From positions 3,189,001 through 3,253,000 of the forward strand of contig NZ_LR134388.1 in assembly GCF_900637685.1 (NCBI RefSeq): 64,000 nt of DNA. Direction: 5' to 3'. Below the pieces are notes generated by a model. The model had not been told where the DNA came from, did no database searches, and was given only the letters and a program-made list of their open reading frames with translations. The translations under genes were made by a program, and so were the position numbers. Origin of the DNA: Legionella sainthelensi. GTDB lineage: Bacteria; Pseudomonadota; Gammaproteobacteria; Legionellales; Legionellaceae. This document shows, piece after piece, positions 28,113 through 37,637 of the stretch; position 1 is the stretch's first letter, and every line of letters starts with the position of its first letter.

Positions 28113-29555
28113 TTATAACCCGTTTACTAAAGAAGCAAAAGCCTCGCCTCGATGATTAAAATCTCGAAACATATCCAAACTAGCACATGCAGGAGATAAT
28201 AAAACAACATCACCCGGTTTTGCCTGTAACTTAGCAACTTCGACAGCGTTATCTAATGAGGAGGCACGTGATATTGGAACTACATTCGCCAAGGCAGCCT
28301 CTATTTTATCTGCATCTTCGCCAATTAAAATTATTGATCTTACAAAATCAGCAATCGGTTGAGTCAGTTCCCTAAAATCAGCCCCTTTTCCTTGCCCTCC
28401 GGCAATAAGCACAATCTTTCCTTGCATAGAACCTCCTATTCCATTAATTGCAGAGATTGTTGCACCAATATTCGTCCCTTTTGAATCATTTATCCAATCT
28501 ACGCCATCCAGGGTTCGTACCCATTGACAACGATGAGGTAACCCCGTAAACGTAGTCAATACCTCAATAATGTGTTGCTGTCTAATTCCAGCTGTATCGG
28601 CTAAAGCACACGCGGCAAGTGCATTAAACCAATTATGCACTCCCTTTATTAATACAGACTCCACCGGCAAAAAACAAGTACGACCCTTTGCCAAGTATAT
28701 TTTATTCTCTTGCTGAATTAAACCCCAATTGTTTTTTTCAGGAGCATCTTTACCAAAAGAAATCCGCTTAACCTCATCTCCCCAAAAGCCTTTCTCATTT
28801 TCTCCTTCGTTCCGGGGAGAGGCTGTTTGAAAACTGGATGAGAGGGTGTTGGGTTTTTGGGTGGTGCTTGCTTCACCACAGCTAGAAGCCAAAGGAATAG
28901 TATAGGGATCATCACGGTTAAATAATGCGACTTGTGCTTTATGGTAGATTCGTTGCTTCGCTTGGATATAGGCCTCCATAGTATGATGTCTGTCCAAATG
29001 ATCAGGAGTCACGTTTAAAATAGTAGCGGCAATCGGCTCCAACGAATAAGTTAAATCCAATTGAAAACTTGACAATTCCAAAACCCAAAGATCATATTGA
29101 TGCTCATCATCAAGCATATCAAGAACTGGTGTTCCAATATTTCCAGCGACAGCAACTTTATATCCTGCTGCCTTAGCCATTTCTCCTACTAAAGTAGTAA
29201 CTGTTGATTTTCCATTAGTCCCAGTAATTGCTATGACTGGCGCATGAATCTCGCGTGCCAGACACTCTATATCACCATAGACTCTTACACCGGCATTCAT
29301 GGCCCTCTTTAAAAAAGGCGTCTCTAAAGACAAACCTGGACTTGCAATAATATCTGAAAGTTGAGGGATTATTTCATCAGGAATATCTTGGATATAAAGA
29401 GAGACATTTGGAAATTCTCGAATAAACTCAGCAATACTCGGAGCTTGAGCACGTGTATCAAAAGCAATAAATGGTTTATTATTTCTACGTAAATACCGCG
29501 CTACTGATAAACCAGTTTTACCCAAACCTGCAATTAAATACAACGGAGGATTCAT
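28113..29555 (-). CDS. murD: UDP-N-acetylmuramoylalanine--D-glutamate ligase, with a repeat-like insertion
   Basis: Second Mur ligase. It is 480 residues long, about 30-40 more than usual. Expected motifs are present: LIAGLGKTGLSVARYL, the P-loop ITGTNGKSTVTTLV, LELSSFQLD, LNVTPDHLDRH, WINDSKGTNIGATISAI and LLSPACASLDMFRDFNHRGEAF. Between LASSCGEAS and KRISFGKD, roughly residues 225-262, lies a low-similarity insert (TTQKPNTLSSS, FQTASPRNEGENEKGFWGDE) encoded by palindromic DNA that looks like a mobile repeat. The frame is kept, so the gene may remain functional. The start is ATG 29555, 12 nt after mraY. Confidence 0.94.
   Translation of the reverse strand: MNPPLYLIAGLGKTGLSVARYLRRNNKPFIAFDTRAQAPSIAEFIREFPNVSLYIQDIPDEIIPQLSDIIASPGLSLETPFLKRAMNAGVRVYGDIECLAREIHAPVIAITGTNGKSTVTTLVGEMAKAAGYKVAVAGNIGTPVLDMLDDEHQYDLWVLELSSFQLDLTYSLEPIAATILNVTPDHLDRHHTMEAYIQAKQRIYHKAQVALFNRDDPYTIPLASSCGEASTTQKPNTLSSSFQTASPRNEGENEKGFWGDEVKRISFGKDAPEKNNWGLIQQENKIYLAKGRTCFLPVESVLIKGVHNWFNALAACALADTAGIRQQHIIEVLTTFTGLPHRCQWVRTLDGVDWINDSKGTNIGATISAINGIGGSMQGKIVLIAGGQGKGADFRELTQPIADFVRSIILIGEDADKIEAALANVVPISRASSLDNAVEVAKLQAKPGDVVLLSPACASLDMFRDFNHRGEAFASLVNGL
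28767..28890. repeat. REP/MITE-like palindromic insert inside murD
   Basis: On the plus strand CCTCATCTCCCC (28772-28783) faces GGGGAGAGG (28814-28822) as an imperfect inverted repeat, followed by GATGAGAGGGTGTTGGG and then GTGGTG-N7-CACCAC. Base composition and C/G-run structure differ from the surrounding murD sequence. Such C4/G4 hairpins are typical of dispersed intergenic repeats; here it is translated. Confidence 0.6.
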
Positions 29556-29567
29556 GAGTGCACCTTT

Positions 29568-30653
29568 TTATCGAAGTTTTAAAGTCGCCAATCCGCATAA
29601 AACAAACACTACAGTAATAATCCAAAATCTGACAATTATTTTTGGCTCCGACCATCCTTTCAATTCAAAATGGTGATGTAATGGTGCCATTCGAAATAAT
29701 CGTTTACCATGAGTGTACTTGAAATATGCTACTTGTAAAATGACAGAAATTGTCTCAATAACAAACAAACCACCCATCATTAATAAAACCAACTCTTCTC
29801 GAATCACTACAGCAACTATACCTAGCGCAGCCCCCAAGGCTAAAGAACCTACATCTCCCATAAATACTTGAGCCGGATAGCTGTTATACCAAAGAAAACC
29901 AAGGCCTGCACCAACAATTGAAGAACAAAAAATAGTTAGTTCTCCAGTATTAGGAACATAGGGTATACCTAAATAAGGTGCATAGACCGCATTGCTTGAC
30001 GCGTACGCAAATATACCTAAAGCCCCGGCAACCATAACTATGGGCATAATCGCTAATCCATCTAATCCATCGGTCAAATTTACCGCATTAGAACTTCCCA
30101 CTATAACAAAATATCCCAGAACAGGAAAAAATATACCTAACCCTATAGTTAACGATTTAAAAAAAGGAACAGTTAATTGTGTATGTACAGGTAAAGCTGC
30201 ATGCATATACAAATAGATTACAGCGATTAGTGCTACTACTGATTGCCAAAAATATTTCCAACGAGCAGGTAAACCCTTACTGTTTTTTAATACTAACTTG
30301 CGATAATCATCGACCCAGCCAACAACTCCATTTCCTAAAGTCACTAAAAGAACAAGCCATAAACTGGGTTGTTGCAGATCTCCCCAAAGCAAGCAACTCA
30401 CAGTAACTGCTAATAAAATTAACACCCCTCCCATAGTTGGAGTGCCCGCTTTAGATAAATGTGATTGTGGTCCATCATCTCGTACCATCTGACCTATCTG
30501 CAAACCACGTAACCAACGAATCATAATAGGACCACATACTAGTCCTACTATAAGAGCAGTTAAAGAAGCCAAAATAGATCTAAAAGTTAGATATTGAAAA
30601 ACTCGTAACGCATGATATTGTCCTTGAAACAACTGCGTTAGCCAGTAAAGCAT
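29568..30653 (-). CDS. mraY: Phospho-N-acetylmuramoyl-pentapeptide transferase
   Basis: Makes lipid I from UDP-MurNAc-pentapeptide and undecaprenyl phosphate. It has 361 residues and ten predicted membrane segments. Catalytic aspartates are in [20 protein letters not shown] and [23 protein letters not shown] and the histidine motif [18 protein letters not shown] are present. A ribosome-binding site (GAGAGGAACA) precedes ATG 30653. Confidence 0.97.
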   Translation of the reverse strand: MLYWLTQLFQGQYHALRVFQYLTFRSILASLTALIVGLVCGPIMIRWLRGLQIGQMVRDDGPQSHLSKAGTPTMGGVLILLAVTVSCLLWGDLQQPSLWLVLLVTLGNGVVGWVDDYRKLVLKNSKGLPARWKYFWQSVVALIAVIYLYMHAALPVHTQLTVPFFKSLTIGLGIFFPVLGYFVIVGSSNAVNLTDGLDGLAIMPIVMVAGALGIFAYASSNAVYAPYLGIPYVPNTGELTIFCSSIVGAGLGFLWYNSYPAQVFMGDVGSLALGAALGIVAVVIREELVLLMMGGLFVIETISVILQVAYFKYTHGKRLFRMAPLHHHFELKGWSEPKIIVRFWIITVVFVLCGLATLKLR

Positions 30654-30983
30654 AAATTGTTCCTCTCGTTAGCGCCCAATGATGGGCTTTTATTAAATAC
30701 TGCCCAATCAGGTTAATGGACCAAAAAGTGGCCAAGCATAACATAAACCTACAATCCATTCAGCATTCTGTAAAAAAATTCTTGAACCTCTAATTCAATT
30801 CATTCAATAAGCCGCTGAAGAACTACATCTTTTCCTCAACATGGCGTTGTAAGTTTTCTGTTGCGCACATTTACTTTTAATATAAACCACAACAACTAGA
30901 AACATTTATCCCTTTAAACGCTAAAAACTGAGGTCGTTCGTACAAGAATGTCTCTTGATGAGCGAAGTCAAACACAATTTAAT
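30654..30983 (-). promoter_or_regulatory. 330-nt murF-mraY spacer with a mraY leader hairpin
   Basis: No gene is visible on either strand. In most dcw clusters murF and mraY abut. Just upstream of the mraY ribosome-binding site is a stem GCCCA (30674-30678), loop ATGA, TGGGC (30683-30687). Read on the plus strand it is followed by TTTTATT and looks like a terminator; on the minus strand it would be a leader hairpin. The rest is AT-rich and unremarkable. Confidence 0.35.
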
Positions 30984-32308
30984 TTATACAAGCTGATGTA
31001 CAATTTTTTCCATGGCACTAGAACGAGAACCTTTAACCAAAACTACAGTGTCTGCTGATAGTTTTTCAAGCAAATTTTGTACAAGTTGTTCTTGGTTAGC
31101 AAAATACTCACCACCAACTCCAAATGCCTCAGCAGCCAATTTACTTTTAGATCCACAGCAAAGGAGCTGATCTATCCCTAAACGACGGGCTGCAATACCA
31201 ACCTCTTGATGGTGTTGGGTCGCCCAAACGCCTAGCTCCCCCATGTCACCAAACACAAAAATTTTTTCCCAGGATGCTCTGCCAGTACCTCTAACGCAAC
31301 CAAAACTGAACGTAAATTCGCATTATAAGTATCATCAATTACTGTCGATTGATTTTTCCCAGCAAGAACAGTTAAGCGGCCTTTTACTCCGCCAAAAAGA
31401 TTTAATCCTTGTTGAATCTCTTTGGCAGAGATACCTATAGCATGACAACAAGCAGCAGCAGCTAAGGCATTACGAACATTGTGTAATCCAGGGACTTTTA
31501 AATGAATATCAGCTCGTCCATTAGGAACTATTAAAGAAAACTGGCCGCAGCCCTGGGCATCCAATTGAACATCTTGAGCATAAATATCTGCAGGATGTTC
31601 TATAGAGAAACGAAGTACTTTTTTATCCAGCAATAAGTCATCCCAGAAATGCGCATAAGCGTCATCCTCATTGACTATAGCAGTCCCAGCGGAAGACAAA
31701 CCTTGATGTATTTCTCCTTTAGCGCGGGCCACACCATCTATAGAACCAAAACCCTCCACATGTGCTGGAGCAATATTATTAATTAAAGTAACATCAGGAT
31801 GAACAATTGCTACTGTATGCGCAATTTCACCCGGATGATTTGCTCCCAACTCAAAAACGGCATAACGATGTTGACTGTTTAGTTGAAAAACACTTAAGGG
31901 AGCACCAATATGATTGTTGAGATTTCCTTTGGTGGAATGTGAAGGAGAAGGTAAAATAGCAGCAATCATTTCTTTTGTGGTAGTTTTCCCATTAGATCCA
32001 GTGAGCGCAATAACGGGACAATGTATGTTCTGTCGATGTGCAGCTGCAATCTTAGCCAATGCTTGAATTGGATCAGGAACAACAAACTGTGGGATATGTA
32101 CTCCATTTACTCTGTGGCTCACTACCGCAGCTACCGCACCGCGAGCCTCAGCTTCTTTAATAAAATCATGGCCATCAAAACGCTCTCCACGGATAGCAAT
32201 AAATAAACTACCTGATTTGAGTTCCCGACTATCAATACAAATGCCAGTAAGTTCAGTATTAATCTGGCATGATTGGGCAAGTAATGCAGCAACTGTATTT
32301 AGATTCAT
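30984..32308 (-). pseudogene. murF: MurF (UDP-MurNAc-tripeptide--D-Ala-D-Ala ligase), split by a 1-nt frameshift
   Basis: Adds D-Ala-D-Ala to complete the UDP-MurNAc-pentapeptide. The first frame (31232-32308) holds the N-terminal domain, the P-loop ALTGSNGKTTTKEMIA, FELGANHPGEI, NNIAPAHVEGFGS and DDTYNANLRSVLVALEVLAE, then goes out of frame after HPGKK (FLCLVTWGS, stop). The second frame (30984-31256) continues with FGDMGELGVWATQHHQEVG and KGSRSSAMEKIVHQL. One extra A in the A6 run (T6 on the plus strand, 31262-31267) gives KKIFVFGDMGELG and a full-length protein of about 440 residues. Because murF is essential, a sequencing or assembly error is more likely than a true null. Confidence 0.9.
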
Positions 32309-32427
32309 AATAATAAGGCATGGCTAAAACTCTAGTGTACTAACACTTGAGCTTAGAGTTCAAGGGAAATAATAGTATAAATTATTGAGCAAAAGCTCCA
32401 ACATTGACATCAAGATAATTGCTGTCA

Positions 32428-32457
32428 GTTGGGCTGTGTGGAATAGAGCAGCCCAAC
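32428..32457 (-). terminator. Stem-loop downstream of zipA
   Basis: GTTGGGCTG (32428-32436) pairs perfectly with CAGCCCAAC (32449-32457) around a 12-nt loop, 17 nt past the zipA end on the minus strand. No T-run follows on the minus strand, so termination is uncertain. It may separate smc-zipA from murF. Confidence 0.35.
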
Positions 32458-32473
32458 ATTGTATTTTAATAAG

Positions 32474-33289
32474 TCAAGATGATGCAGCAACTGATTCAAA
32501 AGATGGATTTATTTGTAATGCCTGATAATAACGAGAAATTCGCTCTTCTGTTAAAGGCTTACGTCGATCGTCAAGTAAATGCGCGTCTAACTCTTCACTT
32601 AATTGTCTCGCAGTTTCTAACATAACTGCCAACCGTTCTCTGTCAATACCTGCATTTTTTGATGAGTGCATATATAAGCATAAACCGCGCACACTAAAAG
32701 CACCTATATTCTGTAAGTCAAAAACCCCTGTTGCTGTGGCTGCTGCTAAACTAAACAAAACAGGTCCCTGGCCATTTGAGAACTGATGGCGATGGAATAA
32801 ATGTCCTTCACCAAAGCGTAAACCAACTGCTAAAACTGTCTGTAACAACTCATATCCAGCGAATTGCCTATTTTCTTTTGCAAGCAAAAATATCATTAAC
32901 GTAGAGGGAACGTCATCCTTTGATGTCGTTTGAATTTCTATTTTTGGTTCTGGTTTAGAGTCAATTTTCAATTTGACTGCATTGTTGTCATCATCCGGCA
33001 GCAAACGTGGGGATGAAACATGTTCCGTAGACTTTTTAAAAAATTGCACGTCCTCATTTTTTTTTACTTCATTATCTAGAGCAGAAGTTACATTGACTTT
33101 TCGTACAGCAATAATGTCATCATGATAATTCTGCGCACCAGTTGCACTCTTTTCTGATACCCCCAGATTGGGTTGGTAACGTTCTGGACTTAAGCTCTGT
33201 TTTCGAGCTTTCATTAAGCGCCAAATTGCTACAATGACACCAATCAACAAAAGGACATTAAGAATTAAGCTCCAATTTGCCTGCATCAT
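32474..33289 (-). CDS. zipA: Cell division protein ZipA
   Basis: Membrane anchor that bundles FtsZ. It has 271 residues: an N-terminal membrane helix (WSLILNVLLLIGVIVAIWRLM), a charged linker of about 100 residues, then the FtsZ-binding domain from roughly 130 (PSTLMIFLLAKENRQFAGYELLQTVLAVGLRFGEGHLFHRH, GAFSVRGLCLYMHSSK). The smc-zipA pairing is typical of gammaproteobacteria, where ligA usually follows; here murF follows instead. smc ends immediately before the zipA ATG. Confidence 0.9.
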   Translation of the reverse strand: MMQANWSLILNVLLLIGVIVAIWRLMKARKQSLSPERYQPNLGVSEKSATGAQNYHDDIIAVRKVNVTSALDNEVKKNEDVQFFKKSTEHVSSPRLLPDDDNNAVKLKIDSKPEPKIEIQTTSKDDVPSTLMIFLLAKENRQFAGYELLQTVLAVGLRFGEGHLFHRHQFSNGQGPVLFSLAAATATGVFDLQNIGAFSVRGLCLYMHSSKNAGIDRERLAVMLETARQLSEELDAHLLDDRRKPLTEERISRYYQALQINPSFESVAASS

Positions 33290-36200
33290 CTACTCCATCG
33301 CCAAAGCTTGTGTTACATCAACCGCAACCAAGCGAGATACCCCAGGTTCACGCATAGTTACCCCAATCAAATGATCTGCCAACTCCATCGTAACTTTATT
33401 GTGCGTTATAAAGAGAAATTGCACAAATTGTGACATCTCTTTCACTAAAGTGCAAAAACGACCTACATTTACATCATCTAAAGGCGCATCTACTTCATCT
33501 AACATACAAAATGGTGAAGGATTTAACTGAAAAATAGCAAATACCAATGCTACGGCTGTCATTGCTTTCTCCCCTCCAGATAACAAATGAATCGTACTAT
33601 TGCGTTTGCCTGGAGGTTGTGCCATTACTACAATACCAGCTTCCAACAGGTTATCACAAGTTAATTCAAGCTGCGCTCTTCCTCCACCAAACAAACGTGG
33701 AAAAAGTGCTTTGAATGAAGTATTTACTTCCGCAAACGTATTTTCCAATCGCAATCGAGTTTCTTTATCCATTTTTTCAATGGCAGATTCCAACGTTGTC
33801 AACGCTTGGCTTAAGTCATTATATTGTTCATCTAAATATACTTTACGCTGCTGCTCAGTAGCAAACTCTTCAATTGCCGCTAGATTAATTGCTCCTAAGC
33901 GTTTAATTTTTTCTGCAAGAGCAATTAATTCATCTTCACGGATGCTTTGTGTTATACCCTCAGGCATCTTCTCTAATACGGCTTGAGCTTGTAGTCCAGA
34001 TTCATCTAATGATTCTTGTAGCGAGCTTGCCCGCACTGCTAAAGCTTGCTCCTCCATACGAACTTGCGCTATGAGTTCCTGAATGCGTTTGACCTCAAGA
34101 TCACAGTTTAAAATATTTTTTTCACAATCTTCAAGCTCCATTCTCAACTGCAACAATTGTTCTCTGCTTAAAGTTAGTTGTGACTCTACCTCACTATGCT
34201 TTTGTAACTGTTGTGCCAGTTGGCCTTTAAGTTCTACCCCTGGTTCTTCGGTTTGCAAACAAAGCAACGCTATATGTTCAAGACGCTCTTGCAAAATATC
34301 CAAACGTTCTTTTTCTCTTTGAATACGATCTTCAAGTTGTTGTATTTTATTCTTTTCCCTATCATATTCTCGTTCTGCGTGATGAAGTTGAAATCGAGAC
34401 TCTTCTACCTGTTTCTTTTTTAATGTTAAGCTATTTAAGCATTCTTGTTTTTCGTGTAAACACTCTTCTTGTCGTTGCTCATATTCACGGCATTGCTCTT
34501 CTAAAGAATGGAGTTTTTCTTTGATATTACATCGTTCAGCCACAGTTTCTTCTAGAAGAAACTGCAATTCTTCACATTCAATAGTTAAAGTAATTGCTTG
34601 TTTTTCTGCATGCGAAATGGCTTGTTCATTACTACTTAGCGCCGAACTATTTATCCTTAATGCTTCATTACTGGCATTAACATTGAGTTGTTGCAGTTCG
34701 ATATCTTTTACACTTTTTTGTAACTGTAAATGAGTATGATCACGCTCAGCTCTTAGTGCATCTATTTTTTGTTGTAACTTTTGAACCAGCAGTGACAGAT
34801 CTCCGATCTTTTGTTGACGCACCAAAAAACCTGCATCATCTTGTTCCTCTGGATTCACAAATTTTACCCAACCCTGTCCCAACCAAAATCCATCTGGAGT
34901 AATAATCGATTGATATTCCTCTAACTCTGGCAACCAACTTAATGCTTCGTCAAAATGTTCGGCAGTATAAATATGTTCTAATGGAGGTACATTTGCAGGT
35001 ATTGCTCCATGAATTTTATCCATAAGGCTTGGGCGTGAATCGGACTTAGTGCGTCTATTTCTTAAAGTAACAATGCACTCCCCCTGATGCTCGCAATTTG
35101 ATCGTTGCGGCCATAGTTCATCAAAAGTTTCTAAAACATAGGCATGCAATGTTTCATTCAATACGCGCTCACAAGCAGCTTGCCATTTATTCTCAACCTG
35201 CAAAATATCCATTAACCTGGGTTTTTCAGACCACTCATGAATACCTTTTTTATTTTTTTTCACGCCTTGTCGCGCCGCACGCTGAGCTGCCGTTAATGCA
35301 GCGTACTCAGTATTCGTTCGATGAAAATTATCTTGCACTTCATGTAACTGCTGCTCAATTTCTTGTAATTTAGTACGTAATTGTTCCGCATTTTCTTGAC
35401 TTTGACTTAATTGGCATTCATCAAACTTTTGATCTGCAATGAGCTTGATGCGTTGTTCTTGTAATTTTTTTTGTGCCTCTTGCAATTCGGTTACAGAAAT
35501 TGATTCGTGCTCTAATTTAAGTTTTTCTAGTCTTAAAAGCGTTTGCTGATACTTTTCTTCTAAATGCTGTGCTTGTACCTGTGCCACTTGAAATTCTCTT
35601 TTCAAAGTGTTGGCATGCGTTTGAACCTCTTGCCAATGTAGCTCCAATTGTGTCTGTTGTTTTTGGTTTTCCTGGTAATCAGCATCTTGATCTTTAAATT
35701 GAACGCTTAATTGTTCGAGTTTTTCTGCTAAATTTTGAGCATTCTGTTGGCAACAAAGTAAGTCTTCTTTATCTTCTTGCCATTGTTCTGCAATAGCCTG
35801 CCAATCCGATTGCATTTGCTGTTGGTCTTGTTCTAAACGCTTCTTCTCACGCACTTGTTGCTGGATGGTTTCTTCCAAACGTGCTATGTCAGTCCCTAAC
35901 TGATAAAAACTGGCTTGAATCTGTTGGGTTTGTTCATCTACATCATAAATTTTTTCATTTAAAATAATACGCTCTTTATTCACTTTGGTAAGTGCACTTT
36001 GTTGCTGTTCATACTGCACAGCCAAGTCCTGCAATTGATGTTGTTTTGCTTTTTGTTGGCTTACCAAATCTCGCCACTTGAGTGCCAAAATTTCTGCACG
36101 GCATAATTGCTCTTCATCTTTAAGAATAAGATAACGCTCCGCTGCTTTGGCTTGCCGTTCCAAACGTTGTAATTGTTTGTCTAATTCTTCTCGGATGTCA

Positions 36201-36784
36201 GCTACTCGAGTCAAATTTTCACGAGTATGATCAATACGTTGCAAAGTCTCACGTCGACGCTCTTTATATTTAGAAACACCAGCAGCCTCTTCAAGAAATA
36301 CTCTTAGATCCTCAGGCCTGGCCTCAATAAGTTGAGAAATAGTACCCTGTCCAATAATTGAATAACCACGAGCGCCAGCTCCAGTACCAAGAAAAATATC
36401 AGTAATGTCTTTGCGACGACAGCGACTCCCGTTGAGGTAATAGGAAGAATCACCATCACGAGTAACTATGCGTTTGACCGCGATTTCACCATAGCTAGCA
36501 AAAGGGCCGGTTAACCGTCCTAGGCTGTTATCAAATACCAACTCCACAGAAGCTTGGCCTACAGACTTACGATGAGAAGAGCCATTAAAAATAACATCGG
36601 TCATCGACTCACCACGCAAATTTCGTGCAGAACTCTCCCCCATAACCCAACGCACGGCATCGATAATATTTGATTTTCCACAACCATTAGGCCCCACAAC
36701 TGCTACTAATTGGCTTGGAAAATGCACTACCGTGGGATCCACAAAAGATTTAAAACCCGCTAATTTCAATTGTTTCAGGTGCAT
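33290..36784 (-). CDS. smc: Chromosome segregation protein SMC
   Basis: Condensin ATPase of 1164 residues. Walker A is VGPNGCGKSNIIDAVRWVMGE at residues 30-50, followed by a long Gln/Glu-rich coiled coil, the hinge around 510-650 (GVKKNKKGIHEWSEKPRLMDILQVENKWQAACERVL), a second coiled coil, the ABC signature LLSGGEKAMTAVALVFAIF, and Walker B with MLDEVDAPLDDVN. The terminal zero-spacing with zipA suggests coupling. The starting ATG is at 36784. Confidence 0.97.
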   Translation of the reverse strand: MHLKQLKLAGFKSFVDPTVVHFPSQLVAVVGPNGCGKSNIIDAVRWVMGESSARNLRGESMTDVIFNGSSHRKSVGQASVELVFDNSLGRLTGPFASYGEIAVKRIVTRDGDSSYYLNGSRCRRKDITDIFLGTGAGARGYSIIGQGTISQLIEARPEDLRVFLEEAAGVSKYKERRRETLQRIDHTRENLTRVADIREELDKQLQRLERQAKAAERYLILKDEEQLCRAEILALKWRDLVSQQKAKQHQLQDLAVQYEQQQSALTKVNKERIILNEKIYDVDEQTQQIQASFYQLGTDIARLEETIQQQVREKKRLEQDQQQMQSDWQAIAEQWQEDKEDLLCCQQNAQNLAEKLEQLSVQFKDQDADYQENQKQQTQLELHWQEVQTHANTLKREFQVAQVQAQHLEEKYQQTLLRLEKLKLEHESISVTELQEAQKKLQEQRIKLIADQKFDECQLSQSQENAEQLRTKLQEIEQQLHEVQDNFHRTNTEYAALTAAQRAARQGVKKNKKGIHEWSEKPRLMDILQVENKWQAACERVLNETLHAYVLETFDELWPQRSNCEHQGECIVTLRNRRTKSDSRPSLMDKIHGAIPANVPPLEHIYTAEHFDEALSWLPELEEYQSIITPDGFWLGQGWVKFVNPEEQDDAGFLVRQQKIGDLSLLVQKLQQKIDALRAERDHTHLQLQKSVKDIELQQLNVNASNEALRINSSALSSNEQAISHAEKQAITLTIECEELQFLLEETVAERCNIKEKLHSLEEQCREYEQRQEECLHEKQECLNSLTLKKKQVEESRFQLHHAEREYDREKNKIQQLEDRIQREKERLDILQERLEHIALLCLQTEEPGVELKGQLAQQLQKHSEVESQLTLSREQLLQLRMELEDCEKNILNCDLEVKRIQELIAQVRMEEQALAVRASSLQESLDESGLQAQAVLEKMPEGITQSIREDELIALAEKIKRLGAINLAAIEEFATEQQRKVYLDEQYNDLSQALTTLESAIEKMDKETRLRLENTFAEVNTSFKALFPRLFGGGRAQLELTCDNLLEAGIVVMAQPPGKRNSTIHLLSGGEKAMTAVALVFAIFQLNPSPFCMLDEVDAPLDDVNVGRFCTLVKEMSQFVQFLFITHNKVTMELADHLIGVTMREPGVSRLVAVDVTQALAME

Positions 36785-36959
36785 AGGAATAGCAATTTAA
36801 ACAAAATAAAAAACCATTATAACTGAGGATGAGCAGGCTATCTACACAAGCATCAAACCTTAAGGGATTACCATAAAATCCCAATCGATTGCCACTTAAT
36901 TTGACAAGAATTGAAATTTTTATATAATCGCATCCAATTTGATGCAAACTGGATAGATA

Positions 36960-37637
36960 ATGAAACATTTAGTTGCTCGCTCACTTAGCGCAATAACATT
37001 AGGTACAGTGATACTGTTTTCGAGTCCAACTTTTGCAGAACCTCCTAATTTGGCTTTGGCAAAAAATGAGCTCAAAAATTATCATGATTCTGGGGTTTAC
37101 CAAAAAGAGCTAGCACAAGTTATTCATAAAGCACAAAAATATATCGATCAACAAGCTAGTCTCAATAAAAAAGAAAAATTGCCCAAGAAACTCGCTATTG
37201 TTTTAGACATTGATGAGACGAGTTTATCCAATTATAACTCAATGATTCAACGTGATTTCGGTGGAAATCGTCAACAATATCATCAAGATATAATAGCAGC
37301 AAATGCCCAGGCCATTAAACCTATGCTTGCTTTATATCAAGATGCTCTTGCTCATGATGTAAGCGTATTCTTCGTCACTGGAAGAAATGAATCAGAACGC
37401 AAAGCTACAGAGCAAAATTTAATTAAAGCAGGCTATAGTCGATGGGCGGGACTCTATTTACGTCCTATGAGTTATTCATCCAAATCCATCATTCCCTTTA
37501 AATCACACACACGCCAAAAAATTACGGAAAAAGGTTATACTATTGTCGCCTCTATAGGTGATCAATACAGCGATCTAAAAGGCGGGTATGCTCAAAAAGT
37601 ATTTAAATTACCAAACCCCTATTACTATTTGCCTTAG
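36960..37637 (+). CDS. Secreted HAD-family acid phosphatase (class B / PF03767-like)
   Basis: A 225-residue protein with a signal peptide (MKHLVARSLSAITLGTVILFSSPTFAE). HAD motif I is VLDIDETSLSN, motif II lies around FFVTGRNESERKATEQNL and motif IV is IGDQYSDLKGG. These match the plant-type acid phosphatase/class IIIB group, which dephosphorylates organic phosphomonoesters in the periplasm. Substrate is unknown. Its stop codon overlaps that of the convergent HDAC-like gene (37634-37637). Confidence 0.85.
   Translation: MKHLVARSLSAITLGTVILFSSPTFAEPPNLALAKNELKNYHDSGVYQKELAQVIHKAQKYIDQQASLNKKEKLPKKLAIVLDIDETSLSNYNSMIQRDFGGNRQQYHQDIIAANAQAIKPMLALYQDALAHDVSVFFVTGRNESERKATEQNLIKAGYSRWAGLYLRPMSYSSKSIIPFKSHTRQKITEKGYTIVASIGDQYSDLKGGYAQKVFKLPNPYYYLP

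Noticed and set aside
31243-31440. 65-residue plus-strand frame opposite murF
   Set aside because: Antisense to murF with no ribosome-binding site or similarity.
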